64,000 bases of DNA from CBDATB01 sp965199745 (GTDB lineage Bacteria > Bacteroidota > Bacteroidia > Cytophagales > Flammeovirgaceae): NCBI GenBank assembly GCA_965199745.1, contig CBDATB010000015.1, positions 469,862 to 533,861 of the forward strand, read 5' to 3'. Below are positions 17,887 through 26,715 of the stretch, in pieces. The notes below the pieces were generated by a model, which had not been told where the DNA came from, ran no database searches, and saw only the letters and a list, made by a program, of their open reading frames with translations. The position numbers and the translations under genes were made by a program. Each line of letters starts with the position of its first letter. Within the stretch, counting starts at the first letter, position 1.

Positions 17887-19077
17887 TTAAAAACTCATTT
17901 GTTCGTACCAAGGTAGGCCATATTGATTAAGTGCTTGCATAAAATTGTCTGGGTCAAACTCTTCTAAATTATAAACACCTGCGCGCATCCATTCTCCCTT
18001 AAGCATCATCATGGCACCTATCATGGCTGGTACGCCTGCTGTATAAGCAACTGCTTGAGTACCTACTTGCCGGTAGGCTTGTGCGTGGTCACAATTATTA
18101 TACAGATAATAATATTTCTGCTGCCCATCTTTAATACCTTTAAACTGGCAACCGATGGAAGTTTGCCCTGTATAATTTGCAGCCAAGTCACTAGGATCGG
18201 GTAGTAATGCTTTTAGAAATTGTAGGGGGATAATTTCTTTGCCTTCGTACGCAATAGGTTTTATGCTTGTCATGCCTACATTCTGGAGTACTCGCAGGTG
18301 TGTGATATATTCTTTAGAAAAAGTCATCCAAAACCTAGCACTTTTCAAGTGAGAGATATTTTTTGTTAAAGATTCTAATTCTTCATGGTATAGCAAATAC
18401 GAATCGCGGAGTCCGATATTAGGGTAATCAATTGCTTTGTGTATTGATAGCGGTGCTACTTCTATCCATTGCCCATTTGCCCAATAGCGTCCTTTTTGTG
18501 TAATTTCCCTAATATTAATTTCAGGGTTGAAATTAGTAGCAAAAGCCTGCCCATGTTCGCCAGCGTTGCAATCGACAATATCCAGCTCGTGTATTTGGTC
18601 AAAATGATGCTTTTGCGCATAAGCTGTAAATACGCCTGTAACTCCTGGATCGAAGCCGCAGCCTAATAAAGCCATAATGCCTTTTTGTCGGTATCTTTTC
18701 TGATAAGCCCACTGCCATTTATATGTAAATTTTGCCCTGTCTTTAGGCTCATAATTAGCTGTATCCAGATAGTGTACCCCTGTGTGAAGACAAGCATCCA
18801 TAATGGCTAAATCTTGATAAGGTAACGCAACATTAATAACTAATGCGGGCTGAAATTTTTCGATGAGTCGGACAGTCTCTCGCCTGCTATCGGCGTCCAA
18901 CTGTGCTACCTGAATCCGTCGTTTTTGTTTTTGCGCAACAGACTTAGCGATAGCTTTACATTTTGAAAGGGTGCGGCTGGCAAGCATAATTTCTGAAAAA
19001 ACTTCAGGAACCATCGCACACTTCTGAGTAACAACGTTACTAACAACGCCAGCACCAATTATTAATATTTTATTCAT
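17887..19077 (-). CDS. Saccharopine dehydrogenase-like protein, probably carboxynorspermidine synthase
   Basis: The product starting MNKILIIGAGVVSNVV has an N-terminal Rossmann motif GAGVVS, the block VINVALPYQDLAIMDACLHTGVHYLDTANYEP, and ALLGCGFDPGVTGVF, all typical of the saccharopine dehydrogenase superfamily. The C-terminal GVYNLEEFDPDNFMQALNQYG resembles carboxynorspermidine dehydrogenases, which condense a diamine with aspartate semialdehyde in the alternative spermidine route common in Bacteroidota. The open frame extends ten codons upstream (MCPCDSKFWF), but the Rossmann start favours this ATG. Confidence 0.8.
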   Translation of the reverse strand: MNKILIIGAGVVSNVVTQKCAMVPEVFSEIMLASRTLSKCKAIAKSVAQKQKRRIQVAQLDADSRRETVRLIEKFQPALVINVALPYQDLAIMDACLHTGVHYLDTANYEPKDRAKFTYKWQWAYQKRYRQKGIMALLGCGFDPGVTGVFTAYAQKHHFDQIHELDIVDCNAGEHGQAFATNFNPEINIREITQKGRYWANGQWIEVAPLSIHKAIDYPNIGLRDSYLLYHEELESLTKNISHLKSARFWMTFSKEYITHLRVLQNVGMTSIKPIAYEGKEIIPLQFLKALLPDPSDLAANYTGQTSIGCQFKGIKDGQQKYYYLYNNCDHAQAYRQVGTQAVAYTAGVPAMIGAMMMLKGEWMRAGVYNLEEFDPDNFMQALNQYGLPWYEQMSF

Positions 19078-19261
19078 AAACCAGAATTTACTATCACAAG
19101 GACACACACAAAGCTATGAATAATTATTGACTTTTACGCCGACGAAAAAACCAAACTGACCACCTTTTTACATTCAGTAAAAACGAAAAAATTGTCTTTT
19201 CAGAATATCAGAAGCAAGATGCAGATGCCTCAAATAGCAACACCTGATACTGAAAAATTTA

Positions 19262-19420
19262 ACCCCCATCCCATCGTTGCGGGTGCAGAAAGAAATTGTG
19301 CGTATTCTCGATAAGTTTACAGAACTTACCGCCCGCAAAAAACAATACAACTACTATCGCGATCATCTGCTCAATTTTTCTGAGGATGAAGTGGAATGGA
19401 AGCCGTTGGCAATCTATCTG
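19262..19420 (+). pseudogene. Remnant of a type I restriction specificity subunit (hsdS)
   Basis: In frame from the ACC at the left end the translation is TPIPSLRVQKEIVRILDK, then FTELTARKKQYNYYRDHLL and FSEDEVEWKPL. This is the conserved end of an HsdS target-recognition domain plus the start of the coiled-coil spacer (P-x-L-x-x-Q-x-x-IV-x-IL-D-x-F, ARKKQY-x-YYR). There is no start codon, no second recognition domain, and the frame loses similarity after WKPL. No hsdR or hsdM is nearby. It marks an earlier type I system now lost. Confidence 0.75.
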
Positions 19421-19458
19421 ATTACAAGGATAGGAATACGCGCAAGAACGGTTGTATT

Positions 19459-19634
19459 TTATTTTTTTTCGGCAGGTGGAATGTGCAGGTTTTTGAAAAT
19501 TTCGTCTATTTGGGCGTTCACCTCTTGCGTATCGTCCATATAAAAGCGCAGACTGGGAACAACCCTAGCTTGATGCCTAATTCTGTTTGCGAGAATTTGC
19601 CTGATAGCTTTGGTGTGTTGCTGATTTGTGAAAG
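19459..19634 (-). pseudogene. 3' fragment of rbfA (ribosome-binding factor A)
   Basis: The minus strand right after the tRNA-Thr 3' end reads NQQHTKAIRQILANRIRHQ, ARVVPSLRFYMDDTQEVNA, and QIDEIFKNLHIPPAEKK-stop. The core R-I-R-x-Q-x-R-V-V-P-x-L-R-F-Y-x-D-D-T is the C-terminal KH-like half of RbfA. The N-terminal half is absent because the tRNA gene occupies that position. An intact rbfA, which is important for 30S maturation, is presumably elsewhere. The fragment is downstream of nusA, on the same strand. Confidence 0.7.
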
Positions 19635-19707
<73 letters not shown>

Positions 19708-19791
19708 TACTGTGCATGAAAAACGCTGCAAACCTAGTCATTTTATTGTAATATCTGAAAGTAGATAATGTAATTTTTTTTTACTAGGGGC

Positions 19792-20196
19792 TTACATAAT
19801 CTCCTGGCAGAGTTCTATCAACACACCATTGGTAGATTTGGGGTGAAGGAAACAAATTAATTTATTATCTGCCCCTTTTTTGGGCGTTTCGTTCAATAGG
19901 ATAAAACCCTCGCCTTTTAATCGATTGATCTCCTGATAAATATCATCTACTTCACAAGCAATATGGTGGATGCCCTCGCCTTTTTTCTCAATAAATTTAT
20001 TGATTACATTATTTGGGTTAGTCGATTTAAGCAATTCTATTTTTGTTTCACCCAGTTGAAAGAACAAAGTATCTACGCCTTCGGAAGGTATCGATTCAAG
20101 TTTACGGGCATCCTTTCCAAAAAGCTTACGGAATAGCGGTTGCGAGTTCTCGAAATGCTTGACAGCAATACCGATATGTTCTACTTTTTTAAGCAT
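19792..20196 (-). CDS. mce: Methylmalonyl-CoA epimerase
   Basis: Interconverts (R)- and (S)-methylmalonyl-CoA on the propionate/succinate pathway. The 134-residue product has the VOC-fold signature: VEHIGIAV at the N-terminus (metal His), then TKIELLKSTNP, GEGIHHIACEVDDI (second metal His) and NGVLIELCQE. It starts three bases after nusA ends and is probably co-transcribed with it, an unusual partner. The methylmalonyl-CoA mutase chaperone gene meaB lies 11 kb away; the mutase itself is not in this window. Confidence 0.92.
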   Translation of the reverse strand: MLKKVEHIGIAVKHFENSQPLFRKLFGKDARKLESIPSEGVDTLFFQLGETKIELLKSTNPNNVINKFIEKKGEGIHHIACEVDDIYQEINRLKGEGFILLNETPKKGADNKLICFLHPKSTNGVLIELCQEIM

Positions 20197-20199
20197 AAG

Positions 20200-21447
20200 T
20201 TATTCGAATTCTTTTTTCAATATGTCTACTATATAAGCAATGGACTCTTCTTCCAAATCTGTTCTTCTCACTAAATCTTCTTGGCTAACTGCCAATACAC
20301 TTTTTGCCGTGTCGAGTCCTATTTTTTGTAGCTCCTCAATCATCCACTGGTCAAAAACATCATTAAATTCGGATAGCTCTACATCCTCTTCATCTTCCTC
20401 AAAACCACCTAATTCTCTGAATACATCCATTTCCATACCTACCAAACGACTAGCCAACTTAATATTTTGCCCATTTTTACCAATGGCTTTAGATACCTGA
20501 TCTTTATCGAGATAGACAGCTACTCGATTACTTGCAATATCTATTTTAACAGTATTTACTTTTGCAGGGCTCAACACTCTAGAAATATATAGGTCTGTAT
20601 TATCCGTATAATTAATTACATCAATATTCTCATTGTGTAATTCTCTAACAATAGCATGGATTCTCGAACCTTTCATACCTACACACGCACCCACAGGGTC
20701 GATTCGGTCATCATAGGATTCTACTGCTATTTTTGCACGCTCTCCAGGCACTCTTACTACCTTTTTTACTGTAATCAAGCCATCGAATACTTCGGGGACT
20801 TCCTGCTCGATAAGTCTTTCTAGAAAAACAGGCGAAGTACGGGAGAGGATAATTTTAGGATTATTATTAAACATTCGCACTCTATGAACAACTGCTTTAA
20901 TATTTTCTCCTTTGCGAAAGCGGTCTCGTATCATTTGCTCTTGGCGGGGCAGGGAGAGTTCTTTCTTTTCAGCGTCTATTACTACAATCTCTCTAGAGAG
21001 CACTTGGTACACTTCTCCGGTAATTAGCCTGCCCTCCATATCTTTGTACTTATTGTATAAAATATCTTTTTCTAACTCTTTCACCTTTTGTCGCAGATTT
21101 TGCAGAGCAGTTTGTACTAGTCTTCTGCCAAAATCCTCAATTTTCACTTCTTCGGCAACCTCCTCTCCTACCTCAAAGTCTTCTTCTATTTTAACGGCAT
21201 CTTGCAGGCGGATTTGTAGGTTTTCATCAAAGTCAGGCAGATTATTTTCAACGATTTCTCGGTTGCGCCAAATTTCTAAATCACCTTTATCAACGTTGAT
21301 AATGACGTCAAAATTTTCGTCAAAATTAAATTTTTTTCTAATTATTGTACGAAATACATCTTCTAAGATGCGTATCATAGTGGGCCGATCGATGTCTTTT
21401 AATCGGGCAAAATCGGCAAAAGTATCAGCGAGTACAGCACTAGTCAT
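20200..21447 (-). CDS. nusA: Transcription termination/antitermination factor NusA
   Basis: Binds RNA polymerase and nascent RNA to control pausing and termination. The 415 residues comprise an N-terminal polymerase-binding domain (MIRILEDVFRTIIRKKF), an S1 domain (LITGEVYQVLSREIVVIDAEKKEL), and two KH domains (PVGACVGMKGSRIHAIVRELHNE and VYLDKDQVSKAIGKNGQNI). An acidic linker (FEEDEEDVELSEFND) and a short helical C-terminus follow. Third gene of the rimP operon. Confidence 0.96.
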   Translation of the reverse strand: MTSAVLADTFADFARLKDIDRPTMIRILEDVFRTIIRKKFNFDENFDVIINVDKGDLEIWRNREIVENNLPDFDENLQIRLQDAVKIEEDFEVGEEVAEEVKIEDFGRRLVQTALQNLRQKVKELEKDILYNKYKDMEGRLITGEVYQVLSREIVVIDAEKKELSLPRQEQMIRDRFRKGENIKAVVHRVRMFNNNPKIILSRTSPVFLERLIEQEVPEVFDGLITVKKVVRVPGERAKIAVESYDDRIDPVGACVGMKGSRIHAIVRELHNENIDVINYTDNTDLYISRVLSPAKVNTVKIDIASNRVAVYLDKDQVSKAIGKNGQNIKLASRLVGMEMDVFRELGGFEEDEEDVELSEFNDVFDQWMIEELQKIGLDTAKSVLAVSQEDLVRRTDLEEESIAYIVDILKKEFE

Positions 21448-21525
21448 AAGTGTTTTTGTCAGTGTGAAAAATATTTAATAAATAAATTAACAACGTATTT
21501 AACGAGAAGATAAAGCTACAAAACA

Positions 21526-22308
21526 TTACTTATACACATAAAGCCCTGTATTTTTATTTACCGCTACGTTGGGTAAGTGCCTATTTACTTCAAAAAAAGC
21601 ATAACCTTTTTGTAAGTTTCTCCAAAAGTTTGTCAAATAGTTAGGAGTATTTTCTTCTATTGCTACCAGTGCTTTGGAGGTCAGTCTAAACGGGAATATG
21701 TGTATTGGAATATTTTGCTGCCCGCCTGCTTTGGCTTCTAGGCTTAAGATATAAAGTATTTTCATTTTGTCGTCAGTAATCGGCACACATCCGATAGTTA
21801 CACAATCACCATGGATGAATATATCTCCACCCAGTTTTCCTTGTTTACCCAATATTCTATCCGATTGGTTGGGGTAACTTACTTTTAGCGATAAATGAAA
21901 ATTACTTGCCGGGTTGAAATAGCTGATATGATAAAAACCTTCGGGTATTTGATAATCTCCTTGCTTTCGTTTTGGACCTAGCCTTCCTGAAAAAGCGCAA
22001 AAAGGGTACACAAGTACTTGCCGGTATCTCTTTTGGTTTTGAGCCTTCACCCAAACTTCTACTTCCTGCTCGCTCTTAAATAGCCGCAAAAAAAGCATCA
22101 TTGGCTCTTGTGCTATATCTCCTACGCCGCATTGCAGGAGTGTGTCTCGCAAAAAGTCATATTTCTCCTCATAAGCTGCTCTTACTCTAGGATACTTTAA
22201 TTGTTTGGACTTAAAATCTTTATTAATATTTTGCTGCGAATAGGTGTCCATTATTAGAAATAACACAAGAACTAATTGCCAGTACAGCTTTTGATATAAT
22301 ATTTTCAT
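21526..22308 (-). CDS. YafK-like L,D-transpeptidase family protein
   Basis: 260 residues beginning with a Sec signal (LYWQLVLVLFLIMDTYSQQ). The core includes VYPFCAFSGRLGPKRKQGDYQIPEGFY and ends in the YkuD catalytic block GDIFIHGDCVTIGCVPITDD, which has the expected His, Ser/Thr-Ile-Gly-Cys order. Such enzymes crosslink or trim peptidoglycan, or release lipoprotein bound to it, in the periplasm. It overlaps the end of rimP by four bases (ATGA) and precedes nusA, so a cell-wall gene sits inside the rimP-nusA operon. Confidence 0.88.
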   Translation of the reverse strand: MKILYQKLYWQLVLVLFLIMDTYSQQNINKDFKSKQLKYPRVRAAYEEKYDFLRDTLLQCGVGDIAQEPMMLFLRLFKSEQEVEVWVKAQNQKRYRQVLVYPFCAFSGRLGPKRKQGDYQIPEGFYHISYFNPASNFHLSLKVSYPNQSDRILGKQGKLGGDIFIHGDCVTIGCVPITDDKMKILYILSLEAKAGGQQNIPIHIFPFRLTSKALVAIEENTPNYLTNFWRNLQKGYAFFEVNRHLPNVAVNKNTGLYVYK

Positions 22309-22796
22309 AAGGCCTGTGATTTCTTTTTGAAAGAAGGTAATACAAGGGCTTGCCGTATATCGTTAAAAGCAATGATGGTTTCTTTATACTGAACTTTCTT
22401 TTTCGCTTGTATTGCTTCTTTAAGATGTATTTGCGTTCGATCAACGTTTAAAAGTTCTCCTTCCCTCGTCGTTTCATCAGTCAAAGAAACTGATAAATTT
22501 CTGCCTATATTAGCCACATATTGCCTTTTTAGCTTGAGTGGTCGGTTCAGTCCGGGCGAAGATACTTCCAAGTTGTATTCCTCTATTGGCAAATTACGGG
22601 ATTCTATTGCTTGAGCTATTTGACGACTCATAGCCGTACACTGACCTATAGTTATGCCTTTGTCTCCATCAACAATAACTGATATGCTTTTTGATTTTTT
22701 TTTGTTGACAATTACATCAATTAAAAATACAGATGCGTCGTCGGGCAAGGCTTCTCGTGCTACCGCTGCTATGGCATCAGTAATAGAGCATTCCAT
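22305..22796 (-). CDS. rimP: Ribosome maturation factor RimP
   Basis: Needed for late 30S assembly. The product starting MECSITDAIAAVAREAL shows the RimP N-terminal domain with NLEVSSPGLNRPLK and the C-terminal Sm-like barrel with NLSVSLTDETTREGELLNVD. A 14-codon upstream extension (MYLPIFLFNSF...) is open but would begin inside the leader hairpin, so the later ATG is preferred. First gene of the rimP-ldt-nusA-mce operon. Confidence 0.93.
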   Translation of the reverse strand: MECSITDAIAAVAREALPDDASVFLIDVIVNKKKSKSISVIVDGDKGITIGQCTAMSRQIAQAIESRNLPIEEYNLEVSSPGLNRPLKLKRQYVANIGRNLSVSLTDETTREGELLNVDRTQIHLKEAIQAKKKVQYKETIIAFNDIRQALVLPSFKKKSQAL

Positions 22797-22818
22797 AAAA
22801 CATAGGAAACTATTAAAT

Positions 22819-22844
22819 AAAAAAATAGGGAGGTACACTCCCTA
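22819..22844 (-). terminator. Rho-independent terminator-like hairpin in the rimP operon leader (possible attenuator)
   Basis: On the minus strand: TAGGGAG, a 5-nt loop, CTCCCTA, then seven T. It lies between a good promoter and the rimP start, about 20 nt after the predicted transcription start, with no gene upstream for it to terminate. A leader terminator in front of an operon encoding NusA suggests attenuation; this is inference. Confidence 0.6.
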
Positions 22845-22869
22845 CATCTAAAAAACCTTTAGTTTGGTA

Positions 22870-22877
22870 CAAATGTA
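22870..22877 (-). promoter_or_regulatory. Bacteroidota promoter -7 box of the rimP operon
   Basis: The minus strand reads TACATTTG, an exact TAnnTTTG match, about 75 bp before the rimP start and just upstream of the leader hairpin. Confidence 0.6.
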
Positions 22878-23064
22878 AGTTTTTTTCCTAAATAGAAAAA
22901 GATAGTGATAATAGTTTTTAAGTGTATGGGTAGCTTGATTTTTTGAATGGGCAGCCAAACAGGGCTTTGCTATCGGTATCTTTTCTCTATCTTTGTGGGC
23001 TTGGCAAAGTTTTATTTTCAGCATAGAGCAGACTTAAAAATATTTTTTCTTCATAACACTATCC

Positions 23065-23072
23065 TAAATTTG
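23065..23072 (+). promoter_or_regulatory. Bacteroidota promoter -7 box of the DUF983 gene
   Basis: TAAATTTG matches TAnnTTTG exactly and ends 11 bases before the start codon, implying a very short 5' leader. Confidence 0.5.
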
Positions 23073-23083
23073 TAAAAAAAGAT

Positions 23084-23452
23084 ATGTCAAGAATTGGTTC
23101 TTTGATCAACTACAAATGCCCTAGCTGTGAACAGGGTAGCATTTATAAATCTAGGGGTTTCTTCAGGTTTGGAAAAATGAATAAACATTGCCCATCATGC
23201 AATTTCAAGTTTGAAAAAGAACCTGGGTTCTTTTATGGCGCAATGTATGTGAGTTATGCACTAACTGTGGCACAAATTGTAGGTACCTTTGTTATTTGTC
23301 AATTCTTTTTTAATGACCTGTTCGATGCCAGGATACTGCCATTCATGATTGGAGTTATTTTTATTATGTCTCCAATCAATTTCAAGCTATCCAGAGTACT
23401 TTGGATGTATTTTTTCACGAGAAAAAATGCCAGCATTAAGACAGCTAAATAA
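23084..23452 (+). CDS. DUF983 family zinc-ribbon membrane protein
   Basis: 122 residues. Two CxxC pairs (YKCPSCEQG and KHCPSCNFKF) form a zinc ribbon, followed by EKEPGFFYGAMYVSYAL and two transmembrane helices (VAQIVGTFVICQFFF and ILPFMIGVIFIMS). This is the DUF983 layout, common in Bacteroidota and alphaproteobacteria, with no established function. Confidence 0.85.
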   Translation: MSRIGSLINYKCPSCEQGSIYKSRGFFRFGKMNKHCPSCNFKFEKEPGFFYGAMYVSYALTVAQIVGTFVICQFFFNDLFDARILPFMIGVIFIMSPINFKLSRVLWMYFFTRKNASIKTAK

Positions 23453-23476
23453 TTGCACTTCACAATTTAAGCAGCA

Positions 23477-24190
23477 ATGCAAAGCATTTTCTTGAGCATG
23501 ATAAAATATTTATGTATACTACCTTGTTGCTTTGTTTTCGCCTACCAGACAGTCTGTGCTCAGAATGAAAAAAAGCAACTAGCCTTGCGCAAAAAAACTT
23601 TTAAACTAACTAGCGTTGCGCTTGGTCTGGATGCCTCTAACTATGTCAGTAGATTTTTCGATAAAGATAAAACACAGCATGCCCTGTGGCTCGATGTAGG
23701 TTTTAACAGAAAGTTTTTTGTAGTAGCCGAGGCGGGAATAAGCAGTACCGACAGAATAGGGGTATTTGACACACTGCGTTATCGAAACAAGGGTAATTTT
23801 ATACGGGCAGGCCTTGACTTGAATCTTATTGCAAAATCGTCGCGCAATGATGCCATTACGCTGGGCTTGCGCTATGCAAGAGCTAGTTTTAACCATAGTG
23901 TCGACTACGAAGGAAGAAGCACTTACTGGGGAAATTTCAACGGCAGTATATCAGAAAATGCTTTGCAAGGTAGCTGGGTGGAATTTATTACTAGCGTACG
24001 CGTAGAGCCCATTAAAAATATTTGTATCTCTACCAGTTTACGTTTCAAATTATTTCGCTGGCTCGATGCTCCCCAAAGTATACAAATTGCCGAGATGCCG
24101 GGTTATGGTACTATTTTCCCGCCCGGTTTGGGCGGTCTGAGCGTAGTCATTATTAGCTATCATGTTTTATACCGCATTCCATTCGAGTAA
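23477..24190 (+). CDS. DUF6048-like putative outer-membrane protein
   Basis: 237 residues with an N-terminal signal peptide (IKYLCILPCCFVFAYQTVCAQ). The mature region is strand-rich with many glycines (WLDVGFNRKFFVVAEAGI, ITLGLRYARASFNH) and ends IISYHVLYRIPFE, an aromatic C-terminus as in outer-membrane barrels. The QIAEMPGYG block near the end is the one I associate with DUF6048 proteins. It is 24 bp after the DUF983 gene, possibly one operon. Confidence 0.6.
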   Translation: MQSIFLSMIKYLCILPCCFVFAYQTVCAQNEKKQLALRKKTFKLTSVALGLDASNYVSRFFDKDKTQHALWLDVGFNRKFFVVAEAGISSTDRIGVFDTLRYRNKGNFIRAGLDLNLIAKSSRNDAITLGLRYARASFNHSVDYEGRSTYWGNFNGSISENALQGSWVEFITSVRVEPIKNICISTSLRFKLFRWLDAPQSIQIAEMPGYGTIFPPGLGGLSVVIISYHVLYRIPFE

Positions 24191-24343
24191 AGTTTATGAA
24201 TATAAAATTATTATATCAATGCTTCTGCATACCGTGCACGCGTGTAGCTTTGGCAAAATATTAACAAGTTATATAGCCAGCGGTGAAGGATATTTACCAA
24301 ATCAGACAATGTACCCCACAATGCAAAACATTTTCTTAAGGCT

Positions 24344-25132
24344 ATGCTATCATTGATAATAGAAGCGTTCGATAAGCTACATGCAGAAGCATTTACTTAC
24401 CATAAAAAATATTCCTTGAAAAATTATACACTTTTGGTTTTGATCTTCATCATTTCTTGCACGAACAGAGAAATTGAGTTAATGAATCAAGCCCGAGAAA
24501 AGCTAAATGAAAAGCGTTATGCAGAAGCATTGTCATTGTTGAACAAATGGATAAAAAAATTCGGTGCTAGCGAAAATGCTGCCGATGTCTACAATATGCG
24601 AGGCGTTGCCCACCTAAACTTGGGCAAACAAGCCAAAGCACTTAACGATTTCAATCGCGCTATAGCGGTAGATTCAACAAATTATAAATATTTTTACAAC
24701 ATGGGCAATACCAAAAGAATAATAAACTTGCCTGATGAAGCTATCGCAGATTATACTAGGGCACTGCATTTAGATAGTACGCGCTATGAAATTTACCTCA
24801 ACAGAGCCTTATGTCACATTCAGCAAAGAAGGCTTATAGCTGCAATTACCGACTTAGGACAGGCTATCGATTATTGTTCAGTGGCAGATAAATACCCTTT
24901 TTATTATAGAGGGCAAACTTACTTGAAGTTGAATCAGGTGGAAAACGCCATTAAAGATCTACAGCAAAGTATTGCACTAGATGTGAATTTTGCCGAAGCG
25001 CATTTTACTTTGGCACTGGCAATAATCAGCAATGAAAAAGTAGGCTCTGAACAAAGTTGTAGGCACATCAAAAAAGCTGTGGCACTTAATTATGTACCTG
25101 CACAGACTTTGTTGGCAGCCTACTGTCAGTAG
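24344..25132 (+). CDS. TPR-repeat lipoprotein
   Basis: 262 residues. A hydrophobic segment ending in a lipobox (TLLVLIFIISC) lies unusually far in, at about residues 28-39, so the true start may be later than the first ATG. After it come about five tetratricopeptide repeats, for example YNMRGVAHLNLGKQAKALNDFNRA, and the ends ALHLDSTR and IALDVNFAEAHF. TPR lipoproteins act as periplasm-facing scaffolds; no partner is indicated. Convergent with menF. Confidence 0.75.
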   Translation: MLSLIIEAFDKLHAEAFTYHKKYSLKNYTLLVLIFIISCTNREIELMNQAREKLNEKRYAEALSLLNKWIKKFGASENAADVYNMRGVAHLNLGKQAKALNDFNRAIAVDSTNYKYFYNMGNTKRIINLPDEAIADYTRALHLDSTRYEIYLNRALCHIQQRRLIAAITDLGQAIDYCSVADKYPFYYRGQTYLKLNQVENAIKDLQQSIALDVNFAEAHFTLALAIISNEKVGSEQSCRHIKKAVALNYVPAQTLLAAYCQ

Positions 25133-25148
25133 CGTTGCATGTTTTTTT

Positions 25149-26363
25149 CTAAAAACATTTCTTTACAATATCCATTTTAGTAGCAATCTCTTGCCATTCT
25201 TTTTCGGGTGAAGAATCTATAGTAATACCCGCACCAGCATATAAAAAAGCGTGAGCATAGGCAATTTGCATGCAACGTAAATTTACAAACAAATGGGTAT
25301 CATCATGGATATTTACAGGACCTAAATAACCAGTAAAAAATTTGCGGTTGTATTGCTCATAAATATTAATAAAATCCAGTGCTGCCGGCTTGGGCATACC
25401 GCAAATAGCGGAAGTGGGGTGTAACAATTCAAGCATCACACTGCCCAATTCAGGAAAGTTAACCTCTTTCATGTCAACGCTAAAACTAGTGCATAAATGC
25501 AGCAAATCGCCAGCTACCACAGTATGCGGTCCTTTTTCTTTAAATTCTCTCAGGCGAATTTTCTTAAAACAATTAATGATATAGCGGCTCACCAGAGCCT
25601 GCTCTGCTATTTCCTTCTGTGTCCAAGTTGCTTCCGAAGGATACTTAAATAGGCTTTTGACTTGTGTGCCAGCTAGTGAAATAGTACGAAAAATTTGTTT
25701 TGAGTCTACATGAATAAGCGTCTCAGGCGTTGCTCCCATCCATATGCCTTCGTTAGGTAAATAAACCAAAGAAATAAATGCATTGGGGTAATACTCACAC
25801 AGCCGAAAAAAACTGCTCACTGCGTCAAAGTTTTTGGGTAAGTCTACTCTTCTGAATCTTGAAAGTACCACTTTTTCAAATCTCTCTCGTTCGATGGCTT
25901 GAATACCTTTTTGTATGAGTTGCAAAAAAGTATCTTTTCTCATCGATTCGTCTCGCTGACAGTCGTAGTTTTTTACTTTGAGATTCTCATAAGGAATATT
26001 AGCTTGGTATTGTGTGTTAAAAGTATGAAAAAAAGATTCTTTGGCGATAGGCATGCCAAAATCATTAGATCGGATAGCATCAACTCCACTTTGATAGTGC
26101 AAGTCAGCATGAATAAAATAATACCCATAAGTGTGCAAAAAAGGACTAACTAAAAAACCTTGACCCAACTCATCGATACTTTGTTTTGTGTTGCTTGGCT
26201 TATCGCCTAAGTCAACTACAAAATGACAAGTTTTTTGCTGTGGTTTTTTCCAGCAGGCAATAGCAAAGTTATGTTTATAAGCACTGTAAAGTGTACGCCT
26301 GAAAATGCTCTCTTCAGAAAGTTTTGACAGTGGCTTATCGGATAAATTTGTGTCGGTATTCAT
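25149..26363 (-). CDS. menF: Isochorismate synthase
   Basis: Converts chorismate to isochorismate, first step of menaquinone synthesis. The 404-residue product has the chorismate-binding domain blocks: KVVLSRFRRV, GATPETLIHVD, ISLAGTQ, ELLHPTSAICGMPKPAALDFI, FFTGYLGPVNI, and LYAGAGITIDSSPEKEWQE with the metal-binding Glu residues. A siderophore-type EntC is the alternative; menD in the same window favours the quinone route. Confidence 0.9.
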   Translation of the reverse strand: MNTDTNLSDKPLSKLSEESIFRRTLYSAYKHNFAIACWKKPQQKTCHFVVDLGDKPSNTKQSIDELGQGFLVSPFLHTYGYYFIHADLHYQSGVDAIRSNDFGMPIAKESFFHTFNTQYQANIPYENLKVKNYDCQRDESMRKDTFLQLIQKGIQAIERERFEKVVLSRFRRVDLPKNFDAVSSFFRLCEYYPNAFISLVYLPNEGIWMGATPETLIHVDSKQIFRTISLAGTQVKSLFKYPSEATWTQKEIAEQALVSRYIINCFKKIRLREFKEKGPHTVVAGDLLHLCTSFSVDMKEVNFPELGSVMLELLHPTSAICGMPKPAALDFINIYEQYNRKFFTGYLGPVNIHDDTHLFVNLRCMQIAYAHAFLYAGAGITIDSSPEKEWQEIATKMDIVKKCF

Positions 26364-26715
26364 ATTTTAGCAGTCAACAGAAGCACTTAAAAATATAGTT
26401 GAGAGGCACTAAACAATTACTAATTATAGCGGATTGTATTGAAATCATAAAAAGAGCTGCATACTGATTTGTTTTATATTTTTTCGAGCAATTGCTCAGC
26501 AGCTAATTTTAAATACTGTTAATAATTAAATGCTGTGGTTTGATAATTAAAAATAGGCAAACAAAATACTTGACAGGCTGTGAAATAAATATGTTTTTGG
26601 CGGTTTTATTATTTTTTTTGTTTTAAGTTCGCGAAAAAACGTTTACATATATTTTATTTATTTAACGAGGTTTTTAAAGTACAAAATTCAAAATATCCTA
26701 AATTTTGATGATTAT
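26364..26715. other. Intergenic region upstream of the exopolysaccharide genes
   Basis: No gene is seen. The sequence is very AT-rich with long T runs and should contain divergent promoters for menF and the Wza/Wzc pair. No exact TAnnTTTG box stood out at a sensible distance. Confidence 0.4.

Noticed and set aside
20912..21478. Serine-rich open frame on the plus strand opposite nusA
   Set aside because: An antisense shadow of nusA; composition reflects the reverse complement of Glu/Arg-rich codons.
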